From contig NZ_JAGTWO010000005.1 of assembly GCF_018842675.1 (NCBI RefSeq), positions 62,001 through 126,000 on the forward strand: a stretch of DNA of 64,000 nt, in the 5' to 3' direction. Below, in pieces: positions 25,894 through 34,682 of the stretch. The notes beneath the pieces are model-generated. The model did not search any database, had not been told where the DNA came from, and saw only the letters and a list, made by a program, of their open reading frames with translations. The translations under genes were made by a program, and so were the position numbers. Positions within the stretch are counted from its first letter, which is position 1, and every line of letters starts with the position of its first letter. Source of the DNA: Candidatus Pantoea bituminis. Lineage in GTDB: Bacteria > Pseudomonadota > Gammaproteobacteria > Enterobacterales > Enterobacteriaceae.

Positions 25894-26450
25894 GCGACTC
25901 CCCGCGCAGTTTTTAAAAAGTTAGCAAAGCGATCCAGTGCGATGCGGCGCATGGAAATCTCATTTTTCTTGTCACCCATCTCGGCAAAGGTCTGATCATG
26001 GCCCTCGGGAATAAAGACACAATCCCACTGAAAGCCGCGCGTACCCGCAGGTTTGGCCGCGATGGTGCCGCGCAGTTCGCCGGAAAATTGATACATTTTT
26101 CGACCATCACAATAGCCCAGCACGGTTTTCGCCGTGACGCACTGACTATCCAGCCCCTGAACCAGCGCAGTGAAGCGTTCAGCGTCTAAGCGGTTCCAGA
26201 AAATGCGTGTCAGACCGGCAGGCAAGCCATTCAGGCCATCAAGATAGAGACCGGTATGCTCCACAAACAGCGGACGCCCAATCAAGGAAAAAGCTTTGGT
26301 GAGTTTGTCGCGGATGAGTTCTAACTCATTTTCAGTTTGAATTTCTTCGATGCGGCGGGCAATAGGCAAAACTTCAACACCGACAGGCTCAAGAATTTTG
26401 CGTACTTCCGCCAGCTTTTGCTCATTGGCAGAAAGGAATCTGATTTTCAT
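25890..26450 (-). CDS. HAM1/RdgB-like nucleotide-binding protein, probable sensor (KomB-like)
   Basis: 186 residues, ITPase fold. The N-terminal substrate loop IRFLSANEQKLAEVRKIL (3-20) and the C-terminal GFQWDCVFIPEG...MGDKKNEISMRRIAL (139-172) follow the family. However, the strictly conserved D-D/E-D-S/T-G block (E. coli Asp68-Asp69) reads VEHTG (63-67): the general-base Asp is His65. The SHR motif near the C-terminus reads SMR (166-168). It is therefore unlikely to be an efficient inosine/xanthosine triphosphatase and more likely binds such nucleotides. First gene of a coupled pair with the SIR2-like gene. The true housekeeping RdgB would be elsewhere. Confidence 0.83.
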   Translation of the reverse strand: MKIRFLSANEQKLAEVRKILEPVGVEVLPIARRIEEIQTENELELIRDKLTKAFSLIGRPLFVEHTGLYLDGLNGLPAGLTRIFWNRLDAERFTALVQGLDSQCVTAKTVLGYCDGRKMYQFSGELRGTIAAKPAGTRGFQWDCVFIPEGHDQTFAEMGDKKNEISMRRIALDRFANFLKTARGVA

Positions 26451-26552
26451 GCTACGTCCAGGTTAAGGTCCTGATGACATTTTTTATGATATTGCCAGGT
26501 CAGTTAAGCTGGAAAGTGTAGCGCAAATCGGCAGGCAAAGAGTGGACCGAAC

Positions 26553-26570
26553 AGAAGCATCCTTGCTTCT
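26553..26570. terminator. Small hairpin after the amino-acid transporter operon
   Basis: AGAAGCA (26553-26559), loop TCCT, TGCTTCT (26564-26570). A T-tract exists only on the plus-strand side, so it is a poor fit for the minus-strand operon that ends at 26576; that operon may read into the HAM1-SIR2 pair. Confidence 0.35.
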
Positions 26571-26575
26571 TTTTA

Positions 26576-27481
26576 TTAATAAACGATTCCCGGCGGGTTC
26601 ACTGTCGAATGGCTGATCGCTTCATCCTGCTCGCCCCAACGCTGTAATACCTGCTGGTATTGACCACCCGCAATGGTGCCATCCAGCGCCGTTTGTAGGG
26701 CATCGGCCAGGCCATTGCCTTTTTTGGTGGTCACAGCGACCCACGCGCGAAACGGCCCGGTGCCAACGATTTTGGTTTGCCCGCGTGAGGCCGCTTTCCA
26801 GGCGGCCATGGAATGTGGGCCAAACATCGCATCGGCGCGTCCAGAAAGCAGCAAAAGCGTCGCGGAGGCATCATCCGTTAAATAAATTGGCTGCACCGGC
26901 GGCAAACCTTTTGCACGATTTTTCTCATCCCAGCTCAGGAGAATCCGCTCCTGATTCGTACCGGATGCCACAATAATCCGTTTGCCTGCAATCTCTTCCG
27001 GCGAGTTGATTGAGGTCACTGAACTGTTAGCTTTCACCACAAAAGCATGGTTGTCCGCACGGTAGGTGGCGAAATCGAACTTCTTCTTCCGCTCTTCCGT
27101 TACGGCAATATTAAACATCGCCACATCGTAGCGCCCAGCGGTAATGCCAAGCGGCCAATCCTCCCAGGAAGCGGGAACCAGCTTGAGTTTTAAGCCAAGG
27201 CTGTCCGCCAGTAACCGCGCAATATCAGGATCGCTGCCGATGCGGGTCTGATTATCTGACGCCAACAGCGCCAGCGGCGGTGAATGGGTAGCGGAGGTCG
27301 CCACCGTTAACGTGCCCGGCTCGATAAAGTGAAAATTTGCAGGGATCTTTTTAATCGCATCTGGATTCGCAGGCGCGTTAATGGGCGTTTCATTTTTTGA
27401 CGCGTCTAACTTCTCGGCGGCTCCCGCCGCCTGACTCACCAGCAAAACGGCTAACAACGTTATTGCGCAGAAATTTCGCAT
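26576..27481 (-). CDS. Amino-acid ABC transporter substrate-binding protein (cystine/S-substituted cysteine type), copy 2
   Basis: 301 residues, signal peptide cleaved near residue 21 (LLVSQAAGA-A). SBP family 3: TLTVATSATHSPPLALLASDN, GSDPDIARLLADSLGLKLKLVPASWEDWPLGITAGRYDVAMFNIAVTEERKKKFDFA, written here as separate adjoining blocks. It resembles TcyJ/TcyK/YxeM-type proteins. It is a paralogue of the protein at 29733-30674 in the same operon (shared WEDWPLG, KKFDFATYR and SGTNQE blocks). Last gene of the eight-gene minus-strand operon that starts at 34264. Confidence 0.83.
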   Translation of the reverse strand: MRNFCAITLLAVLLVSQAAGAAEKLDASKNETPINAPANPDAIKKIPANFHFIEPGTLTVATSATHSPPLALLASDNQTRIGSDPDIARLLADSLGLKLKLVPASWEDWPLGITAGRYDVAMFNIAVTEERKKKFDFATYRADNHAFVVKANSSVTSINSPEEIAGKRIIVASGTNQERILLSWDEKNRAKGLPPVQPIYLTDDASATLLLLSGRADAMFGPHSMAAWKAASRGQTKIVGTGPFRAWVAVTTKKGNGLADALQTALDGTIAGGQYQQVLQRWGEQDEAISHSTVNPPGIVY

Positions 27482-27499
27482 GACTGACTCTTCCTGTGA

Positions 27500-28293
27500 T
27501 TACAAAACACGTGCGAGGAACCGTTTAGTTCTTTCATGTCGTGGATTATTCAGTACTTGCGTGCTATTGCCCTGTTCTACGATTTTGCCATCAACCATGA
27601 ACACCACGTTGTCGGCAACTTCACGGGCGAAACCCACTTCGTGCGTTACAATCACCAATGTGGTGCCGGAGCGCGCCAGTTTTTTGATCACGTCGAGCAC
27701 TTCACCGACGAGTTCAGGATCGAGCGCCGAGGTTGGCTCATCAAACAACATTACGCGAGGGTTCAACATCAAGGCGCGCGCGATAGCAATACGCTGCTGC
27801 TGCCCCCAGAAAGATGGCGCGGCCACGCATCCGCTTTGTGGCGCAACCCAACGATATCCAACAATTCACCGGCACGCGTGACCGCGTCACGTTTTGTCAG
27901 TTGCCGATGCGCAATCGGCGCTTCAATCAGGTTCTCAAGCACGGTGAGATGGGGGAACAGATTGAAGTTTTGGAACACATAACCGACGTTAATACGCTGA
28001 CGTAAAATCGCGTTCTCTTTCAATTCATACAGCTTGTCGCCACGCCGCTGATAACCGATATAATCTCCATCAATCTGGATAAAACCCGCATCAACGCGTT
28101 CAAGATGGTTGATCGAACGCAGCAACGTTGACTTGCCCGAACCGGATGGCCCCAGAATCACCGTCACCGAGCCCGGTGCCAGTTCCAGCGAAACGTCATC
28201 CAGCGCTTTGTGCTTACCAAAACTTTTACTGACGCTGGTGATACTAATAGCGCCTGTGGTATGGACTGAGCGGTAATCAATGGCTTCGGACAT
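27500..28293 (-). CDS. Polar amino-acid ABC transporter ATPase, frameshifted in this sequence
   Basis: Corrected product 264 residues, GlnQ/TcyN/YxeO class. Walker [14 protein letters not shown]-loop [14 protein letters not shown], signature [15 protein letters not shown], Walker [16 protein letters not shown]-loop VTHEVGFA. The frame breaks exactly inside the signature: LSGG is followed by SSSV because a run reads G5 (C5 at 27803-27807, plus strand) instead of G6. Its start overlaps the end of the permease gene by 17 nt. It energises uptake of a cystine-like or S-substituted cysteine ligand, judged by the neighbouring GNAT, monooxygenase and deacetylase. Confidence 0.88.
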
Positions 28294-29202
28294 GGCTAAT
28301 TTCCTCAGTTGCGATCACCGGCGCGACGCGATTGCGCCATTGACGCCAGCGTGAAGGTTTTGGTTCGCGGGTTACGCTACGGGCCAGCCAGCGTTCAACG
28401 CTGTGCTGAATCACGGACAGCACGGTGGTGATAATCAAATACCAAGCCGCACCGACCATCAGCAACGGAATCACTTCCTGATTGCGGTTGTAGATCATCT
28501 GAATGGTGTAAAACAGCTCGGGCATTGCCAGCACGTAAACCATCGCGGTGCCTTTCGCCAGGCTGATGATTTCGTTAAACGCGGTAGGAATAATTGCGCG
28601 TAGCGCCTGCGGCAGAATGATGCGGAAAGTACGACGCGTGGCGGATAAACCCAGCGCTGAAGCCGCTTCAACTTGACCATGATCAACCCCAAAAAACCGC
28701 CGCGAATGATCTCAGCGCTGTAGGCCGCTTGCACTAGCGTCAGACCAATTACCGCAGCCGGAAACTGCCCCAACACGTTGATGGTCTGGAAGTTGCCCCA
28801 CGACAGCGCGGTAAAAGGCACGCCAATCGATAAGGTGTCGTAGAGATAGGAGAAGTTGTACAAGATGATCAGCACAACAATCAGCGGCAGCGAGCGAAAC
28901 AGCCAAATATAACCCCAGGCTAAGCTACTCAATAACCAGGATGAGGAGAGTCGCGCCAGCGCCAGCAAACCGCCCAGCATCAAGCTGAAGACCGTGCCGA
29001 GTAGTGTTAACAACAGCGTTTGCCCTAAACCATGCAGGATTACCGGATCGAAAAACCAGCGGGCAAAGACGCCCCATTCCCAGCGCGGATTAAACGCCAC
29101 CGATTGCACCACGCCAGCCAGAATAAACAGGGCGATAATCGCCCCTACGGTACGTGCGGGATAGCGCGCCGGCACCACTTGCAATTGCGGTTCCTTACTC
29201 AT
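28277..29202 (-). CDS. Amino-acid ABC transporter permease, frameshifted in this sequence
   Basis: Corrected product 308 residues, HisM/GlnP/YxeN type. Membrane segments start at about residues 17-37 (VGAIIALFILAGVVQSVAF), then LGQTLLLTLLGTVFSLMLGG, and a FRSLPLIVVLIILYNF block. The EAA loop (VEAASALGL, then RRTFRIILPQALR) straddles the frame break, which lies at the adjacent C4/A6 runs at 28687-28696 on the plus strand: restoring one base turns LGLIMVKLKR into LGVDHGQVEA. It pairs as a homodimer or with itself, since only one permease gene is present. Confidence 0.86.
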
Positions 29203-29243
29203 CGTGCCTCCTTAACTGGCTTGGGCGACGCTTTGAACGTCAA

Positions 29244-29723
29244 TCACTTTAAAAAACGCAAACGGCCGTCATGCGGCGGCTGCCCATAACGCTCAAGATC
29301 GCCGCTGATATCGCATTGAGGTTGATAACCGTGCCCGGTATAAAGCCGCACGGCTTCCGGCTGGCGAAAACCGGTGGTGAGAAAAAGCCGTTGATAACCG
29401 GCACGCAAGGCGCGCCGCTCCAGCTCTTTCACCATCACCAAGGCCAAGCCCTGACGGCGCAGATCGCGGCGTGTCCAGATGCGTTTTAGCTCAGCGGTTT
29501 GCTCGTCATAGGGTTTATAAGCACCCATTGCGATAATCTCGCCATCACGCTCCAGCACGATGAAAAGACCGTGTGGCGGCAGATACCATTCCGTCAGTTC
29601 TACCTCTTTCTGCGAGGTGAAGTAATCGCCATAGCGCGCGGCATATTCACCAAACAGACCTGCGAGGATCGGCTGCAATTCTGGTGCTTCTGGTGAGACT
29701 TCGCGAAAATGTTGCTGGCTCAT
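29244..29723 (-). CDS. GNAT N-acetyltransferase (SnaA/SnaB-like context)
   Basis: 159 residues, one GNAT domain. Acetyl-CoA loop motif A is RIWTRRDLRRQGLALVMVKELERRAL (about residues 85-110; R-x-x-G-L variant of Q/RxxGxG/A), then FLTTGFRQPEAVRLYTGHGYQP near the end. In Bacillus pathways for S-substituted cysteines the first step is N-acetylation by SnaA or SnaB, and this gene lies between the transporter and monooxygenase genes of such a set. Substrate (an S-alkyl or S-succino cysteine) is inferred from context only. 41 nt before the permease start. Confidence 0.75.
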   Translation of the reverse strand: MSQQHFREVSPEAPELQPILAGLFGEYAARYGDYFTSQKEVELTEWYLPPHGLFIVLERDGEIIAMGAYKPYDEQTAELKRIWTRRDLRRQGLALVMVKELERRALRAGYQRLFLTTGFRQPEAVRLYTGHGYQPQCDISGDLERYGQPPHDGRLRFLK

Positions 29724-29732
29724 ATCGCCTCC

Positions 29733-30674
29733 TTAATCGCCTAATCCCGGCGGGTTGATCTCAGAACGATCAATGCGTTCTACACCTTCACCCCAGCGGT
29801 TCAATACTTTTACGTAGTCGCCGTTTTGCATCACACCGTTGAGCGCGGTGCTAACAGGTTCCGCTAAACCGCTGCCTTTTTTCATCGTTACGGCGATATG
29901 CGCCGCTTTCGGCCAGCCGCCATCAACGCTGCCTACCAAGCGGGTTTTGCCATTCAACGCCGCTTTCCATGCGCCAATTACGTTGGGTCCAAAATAGGCA
30001 TCAGCGCGACCGGACTGCAGCGCCAACGTTTGGGCGGCGTCATCTTTGGAGTAAACCGGGGTAAAGGGCTTCAAGCCTTTGGCCTGGTTCTCTTTATCCC
30101 AGGCCAGGAGAATCGCTTCCTGGTTGGTGCCGGAACCAACAATGATGCGCAGCCCGGCAATATCTTCTGCTTTGCTCAGTGATTTAATCGGGCTGCTGGT
30201 TTTTACATAAAAGCCCAGCGAATCTTTACGGTAGGTGGCGAAATCAAATTTCTCTTTGCGATCTTTGGTGACAGTGATGTTAGTGATCGCTGCATCATAT
30301 TTGCCTGACGCCACGCCTAACGGCCAGTCTTCCCAGGAAGTGGGCACCACGTTGAGCTTCAGACCGAGGCTGTCAGCAACGAGACGGGCGATATCCACTT
30401 CGCTGCCCAGCAAGGTTTTATTGTCATCAGAAAAGACCGTTAAGGGCGGCGAATTGAGTGCCGCGACCGCTACGGTAAAGGATCCCGGAACCGCAAAGCG
30501 GTGACCCGCCGGAATTTGTGCCACTGCCTGCGCGTTTTTACCGGTGTTGATCGGTGTTTTATTCGCCTCAAGGCTTACGCGCTGTCCGTTGTAATCCACA
30601 TTGGTATCTTCAGCCCATGCACTACTGCTGGCAGCCAATAGCATCAGGGCGATCACTGTTTTCGTTTTTTGCAT
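29733..30674 (-). CDS. Amino-acid ABC transporter substrate-binding protein, copy 1
   Basis: 313 residues; signal peptide ends near residue 21 (ALMLLAASSSAWA-E). SBP family 3 features: SFTVAVAALNSPPLTVF, LGSEVDIARLVADSLGLKLN, TSWEDWPLGVASGKYDAAIT, IIVGSGTNQEAILLAW. It lies 9 nt upstream of the GNAT gene and 11 nt downstream of the NtaA-type monooxygenase gene. The two binding proteins of this operon may widen ligand range while sharing one permease and one ATPase. Confidence 0.85.
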   Translation of the reverse strand: MQKTKTVIALMLLAASSSAWAEDTNVDYNGQRVSLEANKTPINTGKNAQAVAQIPAGHRFAVPGSFTVAVAALNSPPLTVFSDDNKTLLGSEVDIARLVADSLGLKLNVVPTSWEDWPLGVASGKYDAAITNITVTKDRKEKFDFATYRKDSLGFYVKTSSPIKSLSKAEDIAGLRIIVGSGTNQEAILLAWDKENQAKGLKPFTPVYSKDDAAQTLALQSGRADAYFGPNVIGAWKAALNGKTRLVGSVDGGWPKAAHIAVTMKKGSGLAEPVSTALNGVMQNGDYVKVLNRWGEGVERIDRSEINPPGLGD

Positions 30675-30685
30675 AGCGAAGACTC

Positions 30686-31999
30686 TTATTGTTGTGTGAA
30701 CTGATTAACGGGTTGTTTCAGGCCAAAACTGTCGCGCAATGTGGTTCCGGGATACTCGCGACGCGATAAACCACGCGCCTGCAAAATCGGCACCACGCGA
30801 TCAACAAAGCGTTCAAAGGTATCTGGCGTACCGCCGTTGATAATGAAACCGTCGGTGGCGTCGGTTTCAAACCAGAGTTGCAAACCATCAGCGACTTGTT
30901 CAGGCGTACCGTGGAACAGCGGGCGCGGGGTAGCCGCTTCCAGCGCAGCCTGACGCAGCGTGTGATTAAACTGACGCGCCTTGCTTTTGATTTCATCGGT
31001 GGTGCTGCGGAAGCTGTTTTGTCCGATATCGCCTAATTCAGGGAAAGGTTCATCAAGGGGATATTGCGAGAAGTCGTGATGATCAAAGAAACGACCCAAA
31101 TAGTTGAGCGCATCTTTAATCGAGACCAGCGCAGCGGTGGTTTGATATTGCTGTTCCACGTCGTCGGCATCGTCGCCAACAATCACGCTAACACCCTGGA
31201 AGATGTGCAAGTCTTCCGGTTTACGGCCTTTCTCCACCAGCTGCTGCTTAACGTCGCGATAAAACGCCTGCGCTTCTTCTCGCGTCGGTTGATGAGTAAA
31301 AATTGCATCGGCGTGGCTGGAGGCCAGCTTTTTGCCATCTTCAGACGCGCCGGCCTGAAAGATAATCGGCCGGCCCTGCGGCGTGCGGCCAATGTTCAGC
31401 GGGCCTTGCACCTGGAAGAAATCGCCATGGTGATCCAGCGTATGCAGCTTGCTGGGATCAAAGAACTGGCCGCTCTCTTTGTTACGGACAAACGCATCTT
31501 TTTCCCAGGAATCCCATAACCCTTTCACCACCTGCAAATACTCATCGGCAATACGATAGCGCAGCGCATGTTCCGGGTGCTGGGCGCGTGAGAAGTTCTT
31601 AGCAGACCCTTCCAGTGGCGATGTCACCACATTCCAGCCAGCGCGTCCGCCGCTCAAATGATCGAGGCTGGCAAACTGGCGCGCCACGGTAAAGGGTTCG
31701 CTGTAGGAGGTCGAAACCGTGCCGACCAGCCCCAAATGTTCCGTCACGCCGGCCAACGCGGACAGCAAGGTTAACGGCTCAAAACGGTTTAAAAAGTGAG
31801 GGATCGACTTTTCATTGATGAATAACCCGTCAGCAACAAACAAAAAATCGAGCTTGCCCTGCTCAGCTTTACGCGCAATCTTCTTGGCGAACGCAAGGTT
31901 GATGCTGGCATCAGCCTGCGCTGCCGGATGGCGCCACGCTGACATATTGCCTGACGCACCGTGCAAAATCGTACCCAGTCGAAGCTGTCTCGTTGTCAT
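30686..31999 (-). CDS. Reduced-flavin monooxygenase, NtaA/SnaA/DszA family (YxeK/CmoJ-like)
   Basis: 437 residues, luciferase-like TIM barrel. Family blocks: [26 protein letters not shown] N-terminus, [48 protein letters not shown] (flavin phosphate region), [15 protein letters not shown]. Such enzymes use FMNH2 and O2 to cleave C-S or C-N bonds. Here it should attack an N-acetyl S-substituted cysteine made by the neighbouring GNAT, and the M20 enzyme upstream would remove the acetyl group. No flavin reductase gene is in the window. Confidence 0.87.
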   Translation of the reverse strand: MTTRQLRLGTILHGASGNMSAWRHPAAQADASINLAFAKKIARKAEQGKLDFLFVADGLFINEKSIPHFLNRFEPLTLLSALAGVTEHLGLVGTVSTSYSEPFTVARQFASLDHLSGGRAGWNVVTSPLEGSAKNFSRAQHPEHALRYRIADEYLQVVKGLWDSWEKDAFVRNKESGQFFDPSKLHTLDHHGDFFQVQGPLNIGRTPQGRPIIFQAGASEDGKKLASSHADAIFTHQPTREEAQAFYRDVKQQLVEKGRKPEDLHIFQGVSVIVGDDADDVEQQYQTTAALVSIKDALNYLGRFFDHHDFSQYPLDEPFPELGDIGQNSFRSTTDEIKSKARQFNHTLRQAALEAATPRPLFHGTPEQVADGLQLWFETDATDGFIINGGTPDTFERFVDRVVPILQARGLSRREYPGTTLRDSFGLKQPVNQFTQQ

Positions 32000-32079
32000 G
32001 ATCTTCTCTCTGTTTTAGTCGTAGCGAGCCTGGCGAGAGTGCATTTGCCTCGCGTCCAGACGCCATTTAAAAAGGGGGA

Positions 32080-33234
32080 TTAATTCAGAAGGGGTTCACA
32101 ACATCGTGCGTTGAGATGTTGCAGCGCCTGCTGCGCCAGTTGGGCAAAATAGTGTGCGGCAGGGGCAATTGAGGCTTCATCCGGCGTGAAGGCGGCATGA
32201 TGTAAACCAAAATCGCTGGCGCTGCCGATACTGACAAATACACCGGGAATTTTTTGCAGATAGTAGGCAAAATCCTCACCAAGCAGGTGCAAATCAGCCG
32301 TTTGCACGTGATAGCCGACCTGCGCCGCAATCTCGCTACTGAAGCGCGCCCAATCGGGATCGTTGATCAACACGGGCGGGCCAGGATGCCAACGAAGTGT
32401 CGCGTCGGCACCATGGGCTAAGGCGATGCTCTCCACCAACTGACGCAGTCGCTGTTCCAGTTCGGCGCGTACCTGAAGATCGTGAGTACGCGCGGTGCCG
32501 CCAAATTCCACCCCGCTCGGCAATACATTCCAGGTTTTACCGCCGTCAATGCGCGTAATGCTCAGCACCACGCTATCGAGCGCATTGAAGCTGCGGCTGG
32601 TTAAGGTTTGTAGTGCCTGAATGATCTGACTGGCAACCACAATCGCATCAACGCCTTGCTCAGGGTGCGCAGCATGCGCGCCTTTGCCGTTGACGTGGAT
32701 AATGAATTTGTCCGCATTGGCATAAAACGCGCCGCCGCGCGTGGCGAAGGTGCCGGTGGGCAACCCCGGTTCGTTGTGCATGCCAAAAATAGCCTGTACA
32801 TCCTCTAACACGCCCGCCTTGATGAACTGTTTTGCACCACGGCCAATCTCCTCAGCAGGCTGAAATAAGATGCGCACGCACCCTTTCAGTTGCGCTTCCT
32901 GCGCTTTTAATTCCAGTGCTGCGCCCAGCATTACCGCGCTGTGCAGATCGTGCCCGCAGGCATGCATCACACCAGGATGGCGAGAGTGAAAGCTGACACC
33001 GCTGGCTTCGTGAATCGGCAGTGCATCGATATCGGCACGCAGCGCCACCCGCGTTTCACCGCTGCCAATTTCGGCTACCACACCGCTCTCCAGCGGAAAG
33101 TCCAGTAAGCGAATACCCGCACTCTGCAACCATTCACGCAGACGCGCAGTGGTCGCAAATTCCTTTCCGGAGAGTTCCGGCCAGGTGTGCAGTTCGCGTC
33201 GCCACGCAATCAACTGTGATTCATTCGGCTTCAT
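32080..33234 (-). CDS. M20-family amidohydrolase / deacetylase (SndA/SndB-like)
   Basis: 384 residues, M20D peptidase family. Metal ligands: MHACGHDLHSAVMLG (about residues 97-111, Cys and His), PAEEIGRGAKQF (Glu-Glu), GMHNEPGLPTG and the C-terminal HLLGEDFAYYL plus FGLHHAAFTPDE. A bacterial dimerisation lid lies at about 180-290. The likely job is removing N-acetyl from N-acetylcysteine derivatives to release cysteine. It is 80 nt upstream of the NtaA-type monooxygenase start and 26 nt downstream of the corrected end of the next LLM gene. Paralogues lie at 41841 and 60852. Confidence 0.87.
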   Translation of the reverse strand: MKPNESQLIAWRRELHTWPELSGKEFATTARLREWLQSAGIRLLDFPLESGVVAEIGSGETRVALRADIDALPIHEASGVSFHSRHPGVMHACGHDLHSAVMLGAALELKAQEAQLKGCVRILFQPAEEIGRGAKQFIKAGVLEDVQAIFGMHNEPGLPTGTFATRGGAFYANADKFIIHVNGKGAHAAHPEQGVDAIVVASQIIQALQTLTSRSFNALDSVVLSITRIDGGKTWNVLPSGVEFGGTARTHDLQVRAELEQRLRQLVESIALAHGADATLRWHPGPPVLINDPDWARFSSEIAAQVGYHVQTADLHLLGEDFAYYLQKIPGVFVSIGSASDFGLHHAAFTPDEASIAPAAHYFAQLAQQALQHLNARCCEPLLN

Positions 33235-33260
33235 GGTTTACCTCCGCTGAATGTCTGCAC

Positions 33261-34264
33261 TCAGGCTTCGACCAGATGGTGCGTTGCCAACAACGCCAGC
33301 GACGCATGACGCGCAACGGGTTCGGCAATCGGTGTATCAATAATGAATTCGTCAATGTTGAAGTTCTGATGCAGCGCTTCTAGCTGAGCATGGACTTGAG
33401 CCGCGGTGCCTTTGAGCAGCGACGGCGTGCGCGGCTCGATCAGGTAATCGGAAAATCCCCCTGCCGCACATAACGCTCTGCCTGTTCCAGGCTGCCGACA
33501 TTCACGCTCGGGCCGTTTTTGACCTGCACGTGATAGTGCTTGAGATCGGACACCAGCAGATCCGCCTCAGCAGGAGAATCCGCCACCACAACCTGCACTG
33601 CAACCAAGGCACGTTGCCCCTTACTGAGCGTGGAATAGGTATTCAGCGAATGCTCAAGCAACGGGCGATCGCCATTGATGTGGGCAGCAAAAACAAATTG
33701 CCAGCCCAGCTCCGCCGCGAGTTTGGCACTCTCTTCGCTGGCACCCAGCAGAAAGCGATTCGCCGGTCGCGCCGGTTGTGGCGTGGCGCGTAAAACCTCT
33801 TCGTCATCATTTTCATCCTGCGCGCGGGTCTGCAACCAGTTATCAAGCAGGCGTAACTGTTCGGCGAAACTGCCCTTCTCGTCAGCGTGAACGCCCAGTT
33901 GCAGCGCATGGGTTGAAAGCGGTAAACCGCCCGGTGCTTTACCCACGCCAAGATCGATGCGTCCCGGCGCCAGTGAAGCCAACAGGTTAAAATTTTCGGC
34001 GACTTTATACGGGCTGTAATGTTGCAACATCACGCCGCCTGAGCCCACTCGAATATGTTGCGTCTGCGCGATGATCCAGGCGATCAATACTTCAGGTGAA
34101 GGACTCGCCAGGCGATCGGTATTGTGATGCTCGGCCAGCCAGAAACGGTGAAAGCCCCAGCTTTCTGCCTGCTGAGCCAGCTGTAATGTGCGCTGTAGCG
34201 CGGCGCTGGGCGCTTCTCCCGTTACAACCGGTGATTTATCTAACAGACTCAGTCGATATGACAT
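33261..34264 (-). CDS. LLM-class flavin monooxygenase (MsnO8 type), C-terminus frameshifted in this sequence
   Basis: Corrected product 334 residues. N-terminus SYRLSLLDKSPVVTGEAPSA and WLAEHHNTDRLASPSPEVLI, followed by GSGGVMLQHYSPYKVAENF and LASLAPGRIDLGVGKAPGG, match the MsnO8/YtnJ-neighbour (CmoO-like) group. As given, the frame ends at 33440 after GDFPIT. A C5 run at 33457-33461 needs one more base; then GGFSDYLIEPRTPSLLKGTA continues to a TGA at 33261-33263. First gene of the minus-strand operon, divergent from the opine/peptide-type operon. Confidence 0.85.
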
Positions 34265-34682
34265 TCACCCTTTCCTCTTAAATACGATTTGTGGGCTAGT
34301 GTGGAGCGGAGGTTATATTTCGTAAAACAACAAATATGAAAATACGAAGTTAAAAAATGGCAATGCAACGTAATGCGCATTGCGTCTTGAAATGAATTAC
34401 GAATAAAAAAACAGGCTTAATGCGAAATCTATTTATTAAAGTGTAATCACTCCGCCGTTAATTATTCGCGTTGCGGAAAGGCGGCAAGCCTGTTCATCCC
34501 CACCACAGAAAATTCAGGGTGACTGACATGCACAAGCGCAGCCAACGCCTCTGCGACGTGAAGGATTGAGGGTATTTATCAATTCCAGATAAGCTTTGAC
34601 CAATTCGTTGCTTCACCTGATAGCGCCGTCATTCGATGATGATTCCAGCCTGCTAAGGCAATTAATAACAAAGGAATTCAAC
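34265..34682. promoter_or_regulatory. Divergent promoter region of two organosulfur operons
   Basis: 418 bp, strongly AT-rich, between two operons of eight genes each. It holds GCAATGC-N10-GCATTGC (34360-34366/34377-34383) and TTCGTA-N18-TACGAA (34319-34324/34343-34348). A 13-codon ORF with an SD (AGGGTG) lies at 34528-34569 and contains one Cys codon near its end. No regulator gene is adjacent, so global CysB/Cbl-type control is plausible; CysB sites are too degenerate for me to place. Confidence 0.5.

Noticed and set aside
25890..26450. Housekeeping RdgB
   Set aside because: The catalytic Asp is changed, the gene is coupled to a SIR2 gene and it lacks the usual hemW/yggW context.
27500..29202. 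Split ABC transporter genes encoding shorter functional proteins
   Set aside because: The breaks fall inside the ABC signature and the EAA loop; separate halves could not work, and one base restores each.
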